A stretch of 64,000 bases of DNA from JANMDS01 sp031430575 (GCA_031430575.1 JANPBT010000017.1:169748-233747), one strand, 5' to 3'; shown: positions 42,452 to 51,399, counted from the first letter of the stretch. Translations and numbers: made by a program. Notes: generated by a model from the sequence alone, not told the origin.

Positions 42452-43170
42452 CTGCCCCCATCATCCCGCTTCGCAACGCCGATCCCGCCGAGTTGGCAAA
42501 ATTTTCAGCCCTCGCCCACCGCTGGTGGGATGCTACGAGCGAATTTAAACCCCTGCACGACATCAATCCGCTGCGCATTGATTACGCCAAAAAACTGGCG
42601 GGAAACATCGTCGGCCAAAAAGTCTGCGATGTCGGCTGCGGCGGCGGGCTCGTCTCAGAAGGCTTGAGTACCTGCGGCGCAGTGGTCACCGGCATTGATC
42701 TGGCTGAAAAAGCCCTCGGTGTAGCCAAGCTGCACGCGCTAGAGACCGGCGCAAAGGTAGAGTACGTCACGACCAGCGCGGAAGATTTTGCGCAGCAGCG
42801 CGCGGGTATTTACGATGGCGTGACCTGTCTTGAAATGTTGGAGCACGTTCCTGACCCTGCCTCAGTCGTACGCGCGGTCGGCGCACTTCTGAAGCCCGGT
42901 GGATGGGCGATGTTTTCGACCATTAATCGTAATCCAAAAGCCTATGTGATGGCCGTGCTCGGCGCTGAATATGTCTTGCGCCTGCTGCCGCGTGGCACCC
43001 ACGAATATGAAAAATTCATCAAACCATCCGAGCTTTCCGCCCATATCCGCGCAGCGGGGTTAACGATTGTTGAGATTAAAGGCATGGGCTACAACCCGTT
43101 TACCGGAGTCGCGAAATTTACCGGCGACCCCAGCGTAAATTACATGATCGCGGCGCGTAAAGAAGGCTAG
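42448..43170 (+). CDS. ubiG: ubiquinone biosynthesis O-methyltransferase
   Basis: 240-residue SAM methyltransferase for the two O-methylations of ubiquinone synthesis. Motif I is CDVGCGGGLVSE and the start RWWDATSEFKPLHDINPLR is diagnostic of UbiG; GTHEYEKFIKPSEL is the usual C-terminal signature. Coupled to mtaD by an ATGA overlap. A DPR copy encodes STCGAVV just after motif I without changing the spacing to TGID. gph, usually directly downstream of ubiG, follows here only after an intervening lipoprotein gene and a decayed gene. Confidence 0.96.
   Translation: MTAPIIPLRNADPAELAKFSALAHRWWDATSEFKPLHDINPLRIDYAKKLAGNIVGQKVCDVGCGGGLVSEGLSTCGAVVTGIDLAEKALGVAKLHALETGAKVEYVTTSAEDFAQQRAGIYDGVTCLEMLEHVPDPASVVRAVGALLKPGGWAMFSTINRNPKAYVMAVLGAEYVLRLLPRGTHEYEKFIKPSELSAHIRAAGLTIVEIKGMGYNPFTGVAKFTGDPSVNYMIAARKEG
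42668..42682 (+). repeat. DPR copy inside ubiG
   Basis: Core and head match (GTACCTGCGGCGCAG); the tail GTGG departs from consensus because it encodes the conserved Val before TGID. Confidence 0.85.
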
Positions 43171-43208
43171 CCTCGTTTGCAGAAGTGGATGCCGACGCTG
43201 GATTATCC

Positions 43209-43228
43209 ATACCTGCGGCGCAGATTTT
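43209..43228 (+). repeat. single intergenic DPR copy after ubiG
   Basis: Full copy. The rest of the 43171-43444 gap shows no other clear signal. Confidence 0.92.
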
Positions 43229-43444
43229 GGTAAATATGCCTGCTGACCAAACGATACATAACGATGTTAAGAGCAACAGCGCATCACGGCGTGTTGTTAA
43301 TGCAATTTCATTACGTTTGTAATTAATATTTACATGATGAACGTGCTCAAAACAAATCAAATTCCCGACCATTTAAGGCACAATCCAAACAATCAGAGTT
43401 TGTCTAAACCCCTGTCCAATTCGCAACTTTAACCGAGCGTAATC

Positions 43445-44581
43445 ATGCCTAGCAAACCCATCCTCCGTAGTTTCGCTGCCGCCATTGCACTTTCCCTCGC
43501 GGTCGCCGGCTGCGGGGGTAACGATCCAGATAATTCCGTCGGCGCGGTGCGACTGATCGGCGAGCAGACGATCAAAACCAAAACGCTTTTTCAAAGTGTT
43601 GAATTTGGTGGTATTTCTGGCATTGATCTCGCACCAGATGGCACCTATTGGGCGATCTCAGATGATCGCGGCGGCGAGCGGGGCACGCCACGGTTTTATT
43701 CGCTCTCGCTTGATTTCGATTTAACCGCGTTTAAAGCGGTGACGATCAACAGCATGACCTACATTAAGGGCACAGATGGCGTCAACCTGCCCAGCACCGC
43801 GCGCACCATCGACCCGGAAGGCATCCGCTACGCGCCAAACGGCAATCTCTACATTTCAAGCGAGGGTAACTACAACGCCAACGCCGCAAATCTATTCCAA
43901 CCGTTCGTGCGGGAATTTAAAACCGATGGCACATTCGTGCGCGCATTTGAAATTCCCACCATGTTTAACTACGCTGATAATTCCACGCGCGGCGCGCGCA
44001 GTAATAAGCTGTTTGAGGCGCTCGCGGTGACGCCCAATGGCACCGTATTTTCGGCCAACGAAGATGCCCTGATTGAAGACGGACCGATTACGACGCTAGC
44101 CGCAGGCAGCGTCGTTAGGGTCATGAAGTTTGACCAAAATACTGGCAAGCAGACCGCGCAATACGCCTATCAAATTCCGAAAATACCGGTGGACAAAGCC
44201 CCTACTGGTGCCTTCGCACCTGACAACGGTTTACCCGAAATGTTGGCCGTTTCTGAGACTGAGTTTTTGGGGCTTGAGCGCGCTTTCGCCGACGGCGTTG
44301 GCAATACGATTCGCATCGTGCGCATGACGATTGACCCAGACACCACGGACGTCTCGGGATTGCCAAGCTTGGTTGGCGCGAGCTACAAGCCGATGACCCG
44401 CGAGCTGCTACTCGAAATGCCGATCAACTACCAAGGCGTCAAACTCGATAACGTTGAAGGCATGACCTGGGGGCCACGACTTTCAAACGGCAATCGCTCG
44501 CTGGTATTGGTCTCAGACAATAATTTTTCCGATACCCAGATCACACAATTTTTAGCGTTTGAAGTGCTGCCCAAAAAATAG
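43445..44581 (+). CDS. lipoprotein with esterase-like activity of phytase domain
   Basis: 378 residues. Lipobox LAVAGC with C23 marks it as a lipoprotein. The mature part matches the Phytase-like (esterase-like activity of phytase) domain: FGGISGIDLAPDGTYWAISDDRG at the start, TIDPEGIRYAPNGNLYISSEG, and KLDNVEGMTWGPRL..GNRSLVLVSDNNF at the end, the blades of a beta-propeller. It may cleave phosphoesters outside the cell, which would suit the Pho system, but no Pho box is seen upstream. It separates ubiG from gph. Confidence 0.86.
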   Translation: MPSKPILRSFAAAIALSLAVAGCGGNDPDNSVGAVRLIGEQTIKTKTLFQSVEFGGISGIDLAPDGTYWAISDDRGGERGTPRFYSLSLDFDLTAFKAVTINSMTYIKGTDGVNLPSTARTIDPEGIRYAPNGNLYISSEGNYNANAANLFQPFVREFKTDGTFVRAFEIPTMFNYADNSTRGARSNKLFEALAVTPNGTVFSANEDALIEDGPITTLAAGSVVRVMKFDQNTGKQTAQYAYQIPKIPVDKAPTGAFAPDNGLPEMLAVSETEFLGLERAFADGVGNTIRIVRMTIDPDTTDVSGLPSLVGASYKPMTRELLLEMPINYQGVKLDNVEGMTWGPRLSNGNRSLVLVSDNNFSDTQITQFLAFEVLPKK

Positions 44582-44601
44582 TCGGTAACGCTTTTTACTT
44601 C

Positions 44602-44657
44602 TTACCTGCGGCGCAGATTTGGGCCAATAATCGCTCAAATCTGCGCCGCAGGTATTT
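44602..44657. repeat. DPR inverted pair, tail-inward
   Basis: Plus copy 44602-44620 and minus copy 44637-44657, 35 bp between centres with a 16-nt loop. It lies between the phytase-like gene and the 3' end of the decayed LytTR gene (convergent). Confidence 0.9.
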
Positions 44658-44669
44658 GGGCGGCGATGG

Positions 44670-44945
44670 CTACAACTGCTTAAATAACCCTTGATAGGCT
44701 TTCGACACGGCAATCGGCATGGCAACGTTGCGAATTTACAATCACACGCGACCGAATTCATCACGCTGCGACGAAACGACGCGCGCGACATTGATCACCG
44801 TGCCACGATGCACTTGCCAAAATTGCTGTGCATCCAATCTTTGCAACAGCTCAACTAAAGGGGTGCGGATGACATGCGCGCCGGCATTGGTGTGAAGCAG
44901 CTTATAGCGATCTCGACTTTCAAAGTATGCGAAAACATCGCGTAT
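44670..44945 (-). pseudogene. decayed LytTR-type DNA-binding domain
   Basis: On the minus strand the frame reads IRDVFAYFESRDRYKLLH, then IRTPLVELLQRLD, QQFWQVHRGTVINVARV and RDEFGRV, a clear LytTR domain. Two in-frame stops (TGA at 44742-44744 and TAA six bases on) interrupt it. The same frame then resumes with RNVAMPIAVSKAYQGLFKQL, the normal LytTR end, and a final TAG at 44670. No receiver domain precedes it: an in-frame stop lies about 80 bp upstream and similarity is lost near 44945. It is thus the remnant of a LytTR response regulator, overlapping the upstream region of gph on the other strand. Confidence 0.88.
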
Positions 44946-45082
44946 GGTGGGTGTCTGCCTCGGATGGCTGGGACTTAACGCGATGTTGCGCAGTGGTGCG
45001 CAGTCTCGGGTTGAACGGCTTCAATTCGCGTTCGAATCGACTAAATCGTCGCATCAAAAAGCGACTACGGCAAAATTGCGCG

Positions 45083-45766
45083 ATGCGCTCAATCTCCGCC
45101 TTACTTTTCGACCTCGACGGCACTCTGATCGATTCCGCCGTTGATATGGCAAATGCGATGAATGCCGTGCGCGCCGAGCATGGCGAGGCGACAGTGCCGA
45201 TTTCAGATTTACGTCCGCATACTTGGCGCGGCGCGCGCAGCATGATCCCAGCGGCGTATGGTTTTGGGCCCGAGCATGAACGATACTCAAGTTTGCGAGC
45301 GCGTTTTTTGGAAATTTATGCACGAAACTCCCTGATCGAAACCCGCGTCTGGCCAGGAATGGATGCGGTCATTAACGAGCTTCATAATCGAAGAATTCCC
45401 TGGGGAATCGTTACTAATAAAGCGTCTTATTTAACCTTGCCGATCATTGCAGCGCTCAAACTTACGCCGCAGGTATTGGTCTGCGGCGACACTACGCCCA
45501 CGCCCAAGCCTCACCCTGCGCCGTTGCTCTACGCCGCCGACAAACTCAACCTACCTGCGGCGCAATTTGCCTACATCGGCGATGCCATTTCAGATATTCA
45601 AGCGGCACGCGCCGCGGGCATGTTAGCCATTGGCGCGGGCTATAGCGATTTCCCGCCAGATTCCCAGCATGCCCAGTGGGGCGCGGCGCATTGGCTCGAT
45701 ACCCCGGCCGATTTGCTGCACCTCCTCACCGCTGGCGCGACGACGCAAACCACCGCTGGCAATTAA
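45083..45766 (+). CDS. gph: phosphoglycolate phosphatase
   Basis: HAD-family phosphatase of 227 residues. Motif I DLDGTLIDS, motif II VTNKAS, the motif III lysine in PKPHP and motif IV GDAISDIQAA are all present. The ATG at 45083 is the only start that fits the family; an upstream in-frame extension crosses the LytTR remnant. A DPR copy encodes LPAAQFAY before motif IV and a decayed one (45458-45477) encodes LTPQVLV. Confidence 0.93.
   Translation: MRSISALLFDLDGTLIDSAVDMANAMNAVRAEHGEATVPISDLRPHTWRGARSMIPAAYGFGPEHERYSSLRARFLEIYARNSLIETRVWPGMDAVINELHNRRIPWGIVTNKASYLTLPIIAALKLTPQVLVCGDTTPTPKPHPAPLLYAADKLNLPAAQFAYIGDAISDIQAARAAGMLAIGAGYSDFPPDSQHAQWGAAHWLDTPADLLHLLTAGATTQTTAGN
45551..45568 (+). 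repeat. DPR copy inside gph
   Basis: Reads LPAAQFAY; the last core base is A instead of G (GCGCAATTT), 10 of 11 core matches. Confidence 0.82.
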
Positions 45767-45804
45767 AATGATTGATTATTGATTTTTTGCACGCCGCGAT
45801 TGCC

Positions 45805-45823
45805 TAAACCTGCGGCGCAGATT
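45805..45823 (+). repeat. DPR copy in the queC leader
   Basis: Head flank AAACC instead of TACC. It ends 13 bp before the queC ATG and occupies the region where a Shine-Dalgarno would be; none is visible. Confidence 0.87.
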
Positions 45824-45836
45824 GAGCCTTTTTTTG

Positions 45837-46568
45837 ATGCCTACACCCTCACGTGCGCTGGTGCTTTTTAGCGGCGGCCAAGATTCCACCGCCTGCCTCG
45901 CCTGGGCGCTTGCGCGCTATGCCCATGTCGAGACGATCGGCTTTGATTACGGGCAACGGCATCACATCGAGCTCGAGCAGCGCACCATCGTGATCGCAAA
46001 AATGCGCGCGCTTTTCCCGCAATGGGCTGAAAAATTGGGCGACGATCATCGCATCGATCTCGCGGTGCTCGGCCAAATTAGCGATACCGCGCTAACCTCC
46101 TCGGCTGCAATCGCGTACGAAAAAAATGGCTTGCCCAATACCTTCGTGCCGGGGCGCAACTTGGTTTTCCTCACCTTCGCCGCGGCCGTGGCCTATCGGC
46201 GGGAGTTGGAAATCATCGTCGGCGGCATGTGCGAGACTGATTTTTCAGGCTACCCCGATTGCCGGGATGATACGATCAAAGCGATGCAAGTCGCACTTTC
46301 ACTTGGCATGGGAAAACGCGTGACGCTGGAAACGCCATTGATGTGGATCGACAAAGCCCACACCTGGGCAATGACCGAAGCGCTTGGCGGCAAAGCCTTC
46401 GTTGATCTCGTGATTGAAGATACCCACACCTGCTACTTAGGCGAGCGCGGCGCGCGCCACGCATGGGGCTACGGCTGCGGGCGCTGCCCAGCCTGCGCGC
46501 TGCGGGCGCGTGGTTACGAAAAATACGCGCAAAATTTGGTTATACCTGCGGCGCAGATTCGCGCCTAA
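45837..46568 (+). CDS. queC: 7-cyano-7-deazaguanine synthase
   Basis: Converts 7-carboxy-7-deazaguanine to preQ0 in queuosine synthesis; 243 residues. PP-loop FSGGQDST at 11-18 and zinc cysteines CGRCPAC near the end. The ATG at 45837 puts the PP-loop at the usual distance; a TTG at 45822 would start at the edge of the DPR copy and is less likely. The final residues VIPAAQIRA are encoded by another DPR copy at the 3' end. First gene of queC-queE-queD. Confidence 0.96.
   Translation: MPTPSRALVLFSGGQDSTACLAWALARYAHVETIGFDYGQRHHIELEQRTIVIAKMRALFPQWAEKLGDDHRIDLAVLGQISDTALTSSAAIAYEKNGLPNTFVPGRNLVFLTFAAAVAYRRELEIIVGGMCETDFSGYPDCRDDTIKAMQVALSLGMGKRVTLETPLMWIDKAHTWAMTEALGGKAFVDLVIEDTHTCYLGERGARHAWGYGCGRCPACALRARGYEKYAQNLVIPAAQIRA
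46541..46559 (+). repeat. DPR copy at the 3' end of queC
   Basis: Encodes IPAAQI, two codons before the stop. Confidence 0.93.
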
Positions 46569-46583
46569 ATTGAGCATTTTCAA

Positions 46584-47219
46584 ATGACGTATTCAGTAAA
46601 AGAGATTTTCTACACATTGCAAGGCGAAGGCGCGAATGCTGGGCATCCGGCCGTCTTCTGCCGATTTGCAGGCTGCAATTTATGGAGCGGGCGCGAAGAA
46701 GATCGGGCGAGCGCGATCTGTAAATTTTGCGATACCGATTTTGTCGGTACCGATGGCACTGCGGGCGGCAAATACGATTCGGCGCAGTTGCTCGCAGGCA
46801 AAATCGCTGACCACTGGCCGGCCGTTGATTGCGAAAATCGCTTCGTTGTATTCACCGGTGGTGAGCCATTGCTACAACTCGACGATGCTCTGATCGACGC
46901 CCTGCATGCGCTTGACTTTATGATTGCAGTTGAAACTAACGGCACAATTTTGCCGCCGCACGGCATCGATTGGCTCTGCGTCAGCCCAAAAGCGGGCTCC
47001 GAATGGATCGCAAAAAAAGGCGATGAATTAAAAGTTGTCTGGCCACAAACGGGTTGGGCACTTTCTGATTTTGACGATGCCGATTTCGTAAATCGCTTTT
47101 TGCAGCCTCTGGATGGCGCTGATCGTGCGCTGAACACCCAGATTTGCATCGATCAGTGCATGGCCGATCCGCGCTGGCGCTTGAGCGTGCAAACCCACAA
47201 AATGATCGGCATACGATGA
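46584..47219 (+). CDS. queE: 7-carboxy-7-deazaguanine synthase (radical SAM)
   Basis: 211 residues. The modified cluster motif C31-X14-C46-X2-C49 is the QueE form (not CX3CX2C). It opens with KEIFYTLQGEGANAG, and FTGGEPLLQ is the SAM-binding GGE motif. It rearranges carboxytetrahydropterin in queuosine synthesis. 15 bp after queC; its stop overlaps the queD start. Confidence 0.96.
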   Translation: MTYSVKEIFYTLQGEGANAGHPAVFCRFAGCNLWSGREEDRASAICKFCDTDFVGTDGTAGGKYDSAQLLAGKIADHWPAVDCENRFVVFTGGEPLLQLDDALIDALHALDFMIAVETNGTILPPHGIDWLCVSPKAGSEWIAKKGDELKVVWPQTGWALSDFDDADFVNRFLQPLDGADRALNTQICIDQCMADPRWRLSVQTHKMIGIR

Positions 47220-47611
47220 GTGCCTCACCCGATACCGCAACGTATAGCCTCACCCAGCGCTTTTACTTCGACGCTGCGCATACGCTGCGCCGGGAAATCA
47301 AAGCCGAGGCTGAAAAATCCGCGAGCCGACGCGTACACGGTCATACGTATCATTGCGAAATCAGCGTCACTGGCGCGAAAAATTCCGCCACCGGCATGGT
47401 CACTGATTTAGGCCAAATTCGCCTCGCGATCGATAACGTACGCAAACAACTCGATCACCATTTTTTAGATGAAATCCCTGCACTCGGAATTCCGACACTG
47501 GAAAATCTCTGCGCCTTTATTTACGCAAAGCTCTCCCCTCAAATCCTCGGCATTTCCGCTGTACGTGTTTGGCGCGAATCAGTCGGCGATGGGTGTACGC
47601 TACGGTTGTAA
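47216..47611 (+). CDS. queD: 6-carboxytetrahydropterin synthase
   Basis: 131-residue T-fold enzyme supplying the queuosine precursor. Zinc ligands are H22 (AAHTL), H41 and H43 (HGHTYH); the glutamate is in VWRESVGDG. The start ATG overlaps the queE stop (ATGA). The cysteine before HGH in E. coli QueD (KCGRLHGH) is absent here (KSASRRVHGH), a variant I associate with the betaproteobacterial subgroup. Confidence 0.92.
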   Translation: MSASPDTATYSLTQRFYFDAAHTLRREIKAEAEKSASRRVHGHTYHCEISVTGAKNSATGMVTDLGQIRLAIDNVRKQLDHHFLDEIPALGIPTLENLCAFIYAKLSPQILGISAVRVWRESVGDGCTLRL

Positions 47612-47647
47612 GTCTCCCGCAGCTCATCTCAGGGCGGTGATCGCAGG

Positions 47648-47666
47648 ATACCTGCGGCGCAGATTT
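47648..47666 (+). repeat. single intergenic DPR copy after queD
   Basis: 37 bp beyond the queD stop, no inverted partner. Confidence 0.93.
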
Positions 47667-47769
47667 AGCCAACGCAGCGCCACAACGCCACGGCGTCTCT
47701 AACTTTTTGCCGATGCAAGCTTTTTCTCTGCGTGGGAGAATGTGATGCTGCAACTTGAGGAGCGTCGAC

Positions 47770-49644
47770 GTGTTCATCCGATTAAGTGTAGCGACGCTCT
47801 TAGCGGCGATGCTAAATGAAGCCGCGTGCGCGGGCGACGGTTATGCACATACCGACGTATCAAAGGCAGGCTCGCCTGTGATCGCGCGTTTGCAAATCGC
47901 CCCCAGCGTCATCCGCTATGATCGAACTCAGCCGATTCTCCTGAGCGCATTCGTTACAGGCGGTACGCCCGTGAGCGTCGATTTTGTTGACCGTGCGCGG
48001 GTGCGTTATCCGATGAGCCCCAGCGCAGCGCCTGGCGTTTACACAGTCTCGCTTTCGGCAGCGGTCGCCCATGGCGGGCTCACCGCGAACGATGTATTTC
48101 GTAAACATATCGGCCAAGTAGAAATGCTCGATAGCGGGGTGGTCATTTCGGTAAATACATTTACGCAGATCTGGACGCCCGAAATCGGTATGACCACGGT
48201 CACCCAACAATCAGCACTGGCGCAATCGACCAACAGCATTTTGAATATCGTGGACGTTGTGGGATTTACCGATAACGCCACAGGTAACGCTGCGCCGCGA
48301 CTTACCGCGCGACTCTACGCGAACCTTCCCGATTCATTTGATTTTGTAAATCTTATTTGGGATGCCTCGCTCGTGGGTAATCGGCATCATATCCCCGTGC
48401 GCAATAGCGTGCAAGGGATCGGCAAACCCCCGCAAGATGCTGGCGCGAGCTTCGGCAGCGCAAGCACCTTGCAAGGCGTCACCGTTTATCCAAACGTCTC
48501 GTTTTTCGACGGGGCATCGTTAGGCGCTGCCCACGAAATCGGGCATCAGTGGGTGAATAGTCTGCAAAATCCACTTTTGCGTGCAGGGGGCGCCCACTGG
48601 CCGTTGAGTACGCTGGCCTCGGGTGTCATGGGGTTTTCAATTGGTAGCTCGGGTGCGGGCGGAACATATAACTGTGAGTTCACGCTCGGCGCTGCTGGGA
48701 TTGCGGGCAAATCGATCGCAAATGCACCGCGTGTCTTTCGCGACCTGGACTTATATCTCATGGGGCTCGCTTCGGCGGCGTCGGTGAGTGATATTTACGT
48801 GCTCAAAGATCAATCGCTGGCCAACGCATCGACCTGCCCCGCGCTCTCGCCATTGTCGAATTTCGAACGACTCACAATTAACGATATCATCACCGCGAAC
48901 GGCGCGCGCGTGCCAGATGTGAGTCAATCACAAAAAACATTTCGGATCGCGAGCGTGATCGTCAGTGCTGAAAAACTAAGCGCTGAATCGATGGCGTTTT
49001 ACGATTTCTTTGCCCGTCGCTTCGAAGCACAATCGCCAACGTTGGTCAGAGAAGGTCTCGGCGTCGGAATGGCTAATCCATTTGCTGTTGCGACCGGAAA
49101 TAGCGCCGCAGTCAACTCAAAATTGAGCGCCGCAATCGCGGGCACAATGGTGACGGTGTTCGAATTTTTTGCGCCATCACTCAATCACTATTTTCGCACC
49201 GCAAATGCCGAAGAGGCCAACGGATTAAGCACTAACCCTGCTCTTGGCTGGCAGCCAACCGGCGCAAATTTCAAGGCTTATGCACGCAACGACGCAGCCG
49301 CTGGAGCCCAACCCGTATGCCGTTTTTATGGATCGGTGACTCCGGGGCCAAATAGCCATTTCTACACGGCGAATGCAGGCGAATGTGACGCCCTACGCGC
49401 ATTGCAAGCGGCCACGCCAAACACGTCTCCCCGATGGAATTACGAAGAGATCGCATTTTCAATTCATGAGCCGATCTCGGGCGGCTGCCCTAACGATGCA
49501 CCAAATCCAATCTACCGCGCCTACAACAACCGGGCGGGCCAAAATGATTCCAACCACCGCTACACCGCAACGCTTGCCACTTACAACCAAATGATTTCCC
49601 AAGGTTGGTTAGGCGAAGGCGTGACGATGTGTGCGCCAAGCTGA
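47770..49644 (+). CDS. secreted zinc metalloprotease-like protein with DUF5648 C-terminus
   Basis: 624 residues. GTG 47770 has AGGAG 8 bp upstream; a TTG at 47755 is less likely. Signal peptide to AACA. The middle contains AAHEIGHQWVN, an HExxH zinc motif. The last ~160 residues form a DUF5648-type domain of repeated motifs: LNHYFRTANAEEANGL, VCRFYG..NSHFYTANAGECDAL and NHRYTATLATYNQM. This pairing suggests an exported peptidase with a surface-binding tail. Targets unknown. Confidence 0.82.
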   Translation: MFIRLSVATLLAAMLNEAACAGDGYAHTDVSKAGSPVIARLQIAPSVIRYDRTQPILLSAFVTGGTPVSVDFVDRARVRYPMSPSAAPGVYTVSLSAAVAHGGLTANDVFRKHIGQVEMLDSGVVISVNTFTQIWTPEIGMTTVTQQSALAQSTNSILNIVDVVGFTDNATGNAAPRLTARLYANLPDSFDFVNLIWDASLVGNRHHIPVRNSVQGIGKPPQDAGASFGSASTLQGVTVYPNVSFFDGASLGAAHEIGHQWVNSLQNPLLRAGGAHWPLSTLASGVMGFSIGSSGAGGTYNCEFTLGAAGIAGKSIANAPRVFRDLDLYLMGLASAASVSDIYVLKDQSLANASTCPALSPLSNFERLTINDIITANGARVPDVSQSQKTFRIASVIVSAEKLSAESMAFYDFFARRFEAQSPTLVREGLGVGMANPFAVATGNSAAVNSKLSAAIAGTMVTVFEFFAPSLNHYFRTANAEEANGLSTNPALGWQPTGANFKAYARNDAAAGAQPVCRFYGSVTPGPNSHFYTANAGECDALRALQAATPNTSPRWNYEEIAFSIHEPISGGCPNDAPNPIYRAYNNRAGQNDSNHRYTATLATYNQMISQGWLGEGVTMCAPS

Positions 49645-49711
49645 TCGGAGCCTAATGGGGCACAGAATACGCAGCGCTTTAACCGCAACGATCAATCTGC
49701 GAAGCACTAGA

Positions 49712-51130
49712 TTACTTGATTAATTTCGTTTTCGGAAACGCGGCAACCCACCCAAACCAAAAAGTACGATGACCATTGGCGCGTAGCAGACTTTCAGTGC
49801 CCGCGTGGGTCAGCGCCATCTCATCGAGCATCCAGACCCGGCCGGTGCTATCAGTCGCACGATTCACCCTATCCCAACTTAAAAATTTGACGCCCCGTGA
49901 TTCATAAGCGCGATTTGCGCCACTCCCGTCGGTAAAAATGACCAGCTCGCGCGCACCGACGCGCGTATTAAACACTGGATTAGTGCGCAAGAAAGCTGCG
50001 GTAATCGCCACCGGTTCGCGCGGTGCGCTTAAATTTCGTAGCGCGAAGATTTCTGATTTGTTAGCTAAGCGGGTGTCGAGCTTGGGCACTGTAAACATCA
50101 ACTGATCAGTTGCAAAATAGTCGCGATACGCCACGCCCTCGCCGTAGTCACGCGTATGACCCGTCTCAAGCGAGAGCACGCGTGAATTTGGATGCCGCGT
50201 GCGCCACTCCTTCCAGGTCGTGGTGACCACAGGCAGTGGCTTTAATGCGATGCCCTTGCCCACCAATGCACCGACAACGGGCGTGCCTTCGAGTGTCGAC
50301 CACATCGATTTGGTCGCATGGTCATACATCAATTTATTGGAACGGTATAGAAATCCACTCGTGCCCAACTCATGTTGCACTCCAGCATGGGTCACATCGT
50401 AAAGCACAAGCGCTCCGCAAAGCGTGCAGTAGACGCCTGCGACTTCCATGCCCGCGATCCGATCTTTAAACATTTCGTGCCACGCCAAAATTCTCTTTGG
50501 ATAGGCGCGAACATCGCCATTAAGCGCGACGCCAAACACCACGTGATCGTCTGCCAGCCACGTGGCCTCGTTCACCGCGATCATCTTAGGATTTTTGAGT
50601 GGGGGAATCCCGTCGCGGCGGACACCGCCCCAGCGGATCTCGTCGAATCGAATCAAGCTTTGGGGATTGCCTTGAAAATACTCGCGAAAGCGTGGATCGA
50701 TTTGCTCCGAAAGTTTGGCTTTGAACTCCGTAAATTCAGGGTGAACGGGGCGCTCTTTAGACCATAGCCATTGATACAAACCATTGATGTCGCCCGCAAT
50801 TGGTTTGCCGACAGTTTTTTCAAGCAACTCAAAAATAGCAAGTAACGTCTGACGCCCAGCCGCGAATTGAATCGACTCAATTAGCATTGCGGTAGACGAA
50901 TCGTGCCATTCCCGTTCAATCCGCTTCAGTGCCCGCACTGCGAATGCTTCATCATCGCCAACGAGGTCGGCAAAGAAGTGAATCGGGAGTGGTGGGCGCG
51001 CTTGTTTTAGGGCTACAACGTTAGGCTTAGGAACGGTCGGTGTTACGGCCTGCGCAAACGAGAGCGGTGCGTGCGCAGAAACGAGCATTCCACACACTGC
51101 GTAGAGGGTGATCAACATAAATCGATGCAT
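49712..51130 (-). CDS. exported DUF3179 protein
   Basis: 472 residues with a signal peptide ending in SFAQ. The core matches DUF3179: PPLKNPKMIAVNEATWLADDHVVFGVALNG, RAYPKRILAWHEM and the conserved GVYCTLCGALVLYD with its CxxC. The N-terminal ~150 residues are helical and specific to this protein. Function unknown; the invariant CxxC suggests redox or metal binding. No operon partner. Confidence 0.85.
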   Translation of the reverse strand: MHRFMLITLYAVCGMLVSAHAPLSFAQAVTPTVPKPNVVALKQARPPLPIHFFADLVGDDEAFAVRALKRIEREWHDSSTAMLIESIQFAAGRQTLLAIFELLEKTVGKPIAGDINGLYQWLWSKERPVHPEFTEFKAKLSEQIDPRFREYFQGNPQSLIRFDEIRWGGVRRDGIPPLKNPKMIAVNEATWLADDHVVFGVALNGDVRAYPKRILAWHEMFKDRIAGMEVAGVYCTLCGALVLYDVTHAGVQHELGTSGFLYRSNKLMYDHATKSMWSTLEGTPVVGALVGKGIALKPLPVVTTTWKEWRTRHPNSRVLSLETGHTRDYGEGVAYRDYFATDQLMFTVPKLDTRLANKSEIFALRNLSAPREPVAITAAFLRTNPVFNTRVGARELVIFTDGSGANRAYESRGVKFLSWDRVNRATDSTGRVWMLDEMALTHAGTESLLRANGHRTFWFGWVAAFPKTKLIK

Positions 51131-51224
51131 TTAGCGCTCCCGCACCTAAGCGAATGACAGGCAGTTCGTTAGCGCTGGCGCGGCGTTACACCAAAACCGA
51201 ATGCCGCGCTTTGTGGTGAGTCGT

Positions 51225-51243
51225 AATACCTGCGGCGCAGAAT
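51225..51243 (+). repeat. single intergenic DPR copy
   Basis: GAAT tail; 28 bp beyond the tRNA terminator in the gap 51131-51484, which also holds the terminator, tRNA-Phe and its promoter. Confidence 0.92.
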
Positions 51244-51265
51244 GGGCATCGCAGGCAAGTCAAAA

Positions 51266-51296
51266 ATGCAAAAACGCCCCCGATTGGAGGCGTTTT
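51266..51296 (-). terminator. Rho-independent terminator of tRNA-Phe
   Basis: On the minus strand an 11-bp stem (AAAACGCCTCC / GGGGGCGTTTT, one G-U pair) with an AATC loop and T-run, 10 nt after the tRNA 3' end. Confidence 0.88.
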
Positions 51297-51305
51297 CATA
51301 AAAAT

Positions 51306-51381
51306 TGGTGGCCAAGGGCGGAATTGAACCACCGACACGCGGATTTTCAATCCGCTGCTCTACCAACTGAGCTACTTGGCC
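51306..51381 (-). tRNA. tRNA-Phe (anticodon GAA)
   Basis: 76 nt on the minus strand with encoded CCA. Acceptor stem GGCCAAG / CTTGGCC, discriminator A, D arm GCTC-AGTTGGTA-GAGC, anticodon stem GCGGA / TCCGC with loop TTGAAAA (GAA), and T arm with GGTTCAATTCC. All stems pair. Confidence 0.97.
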
Positions 51382-51399
51382 ACTTGAAACAAGCCACGC

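Noticed and set aside
49693..49712. AATCTGCGAAGCACTAGATT after the metalloprotease gene as a decayed DPR
   Set aside because: Fewer than half the core positions match; likely chance.
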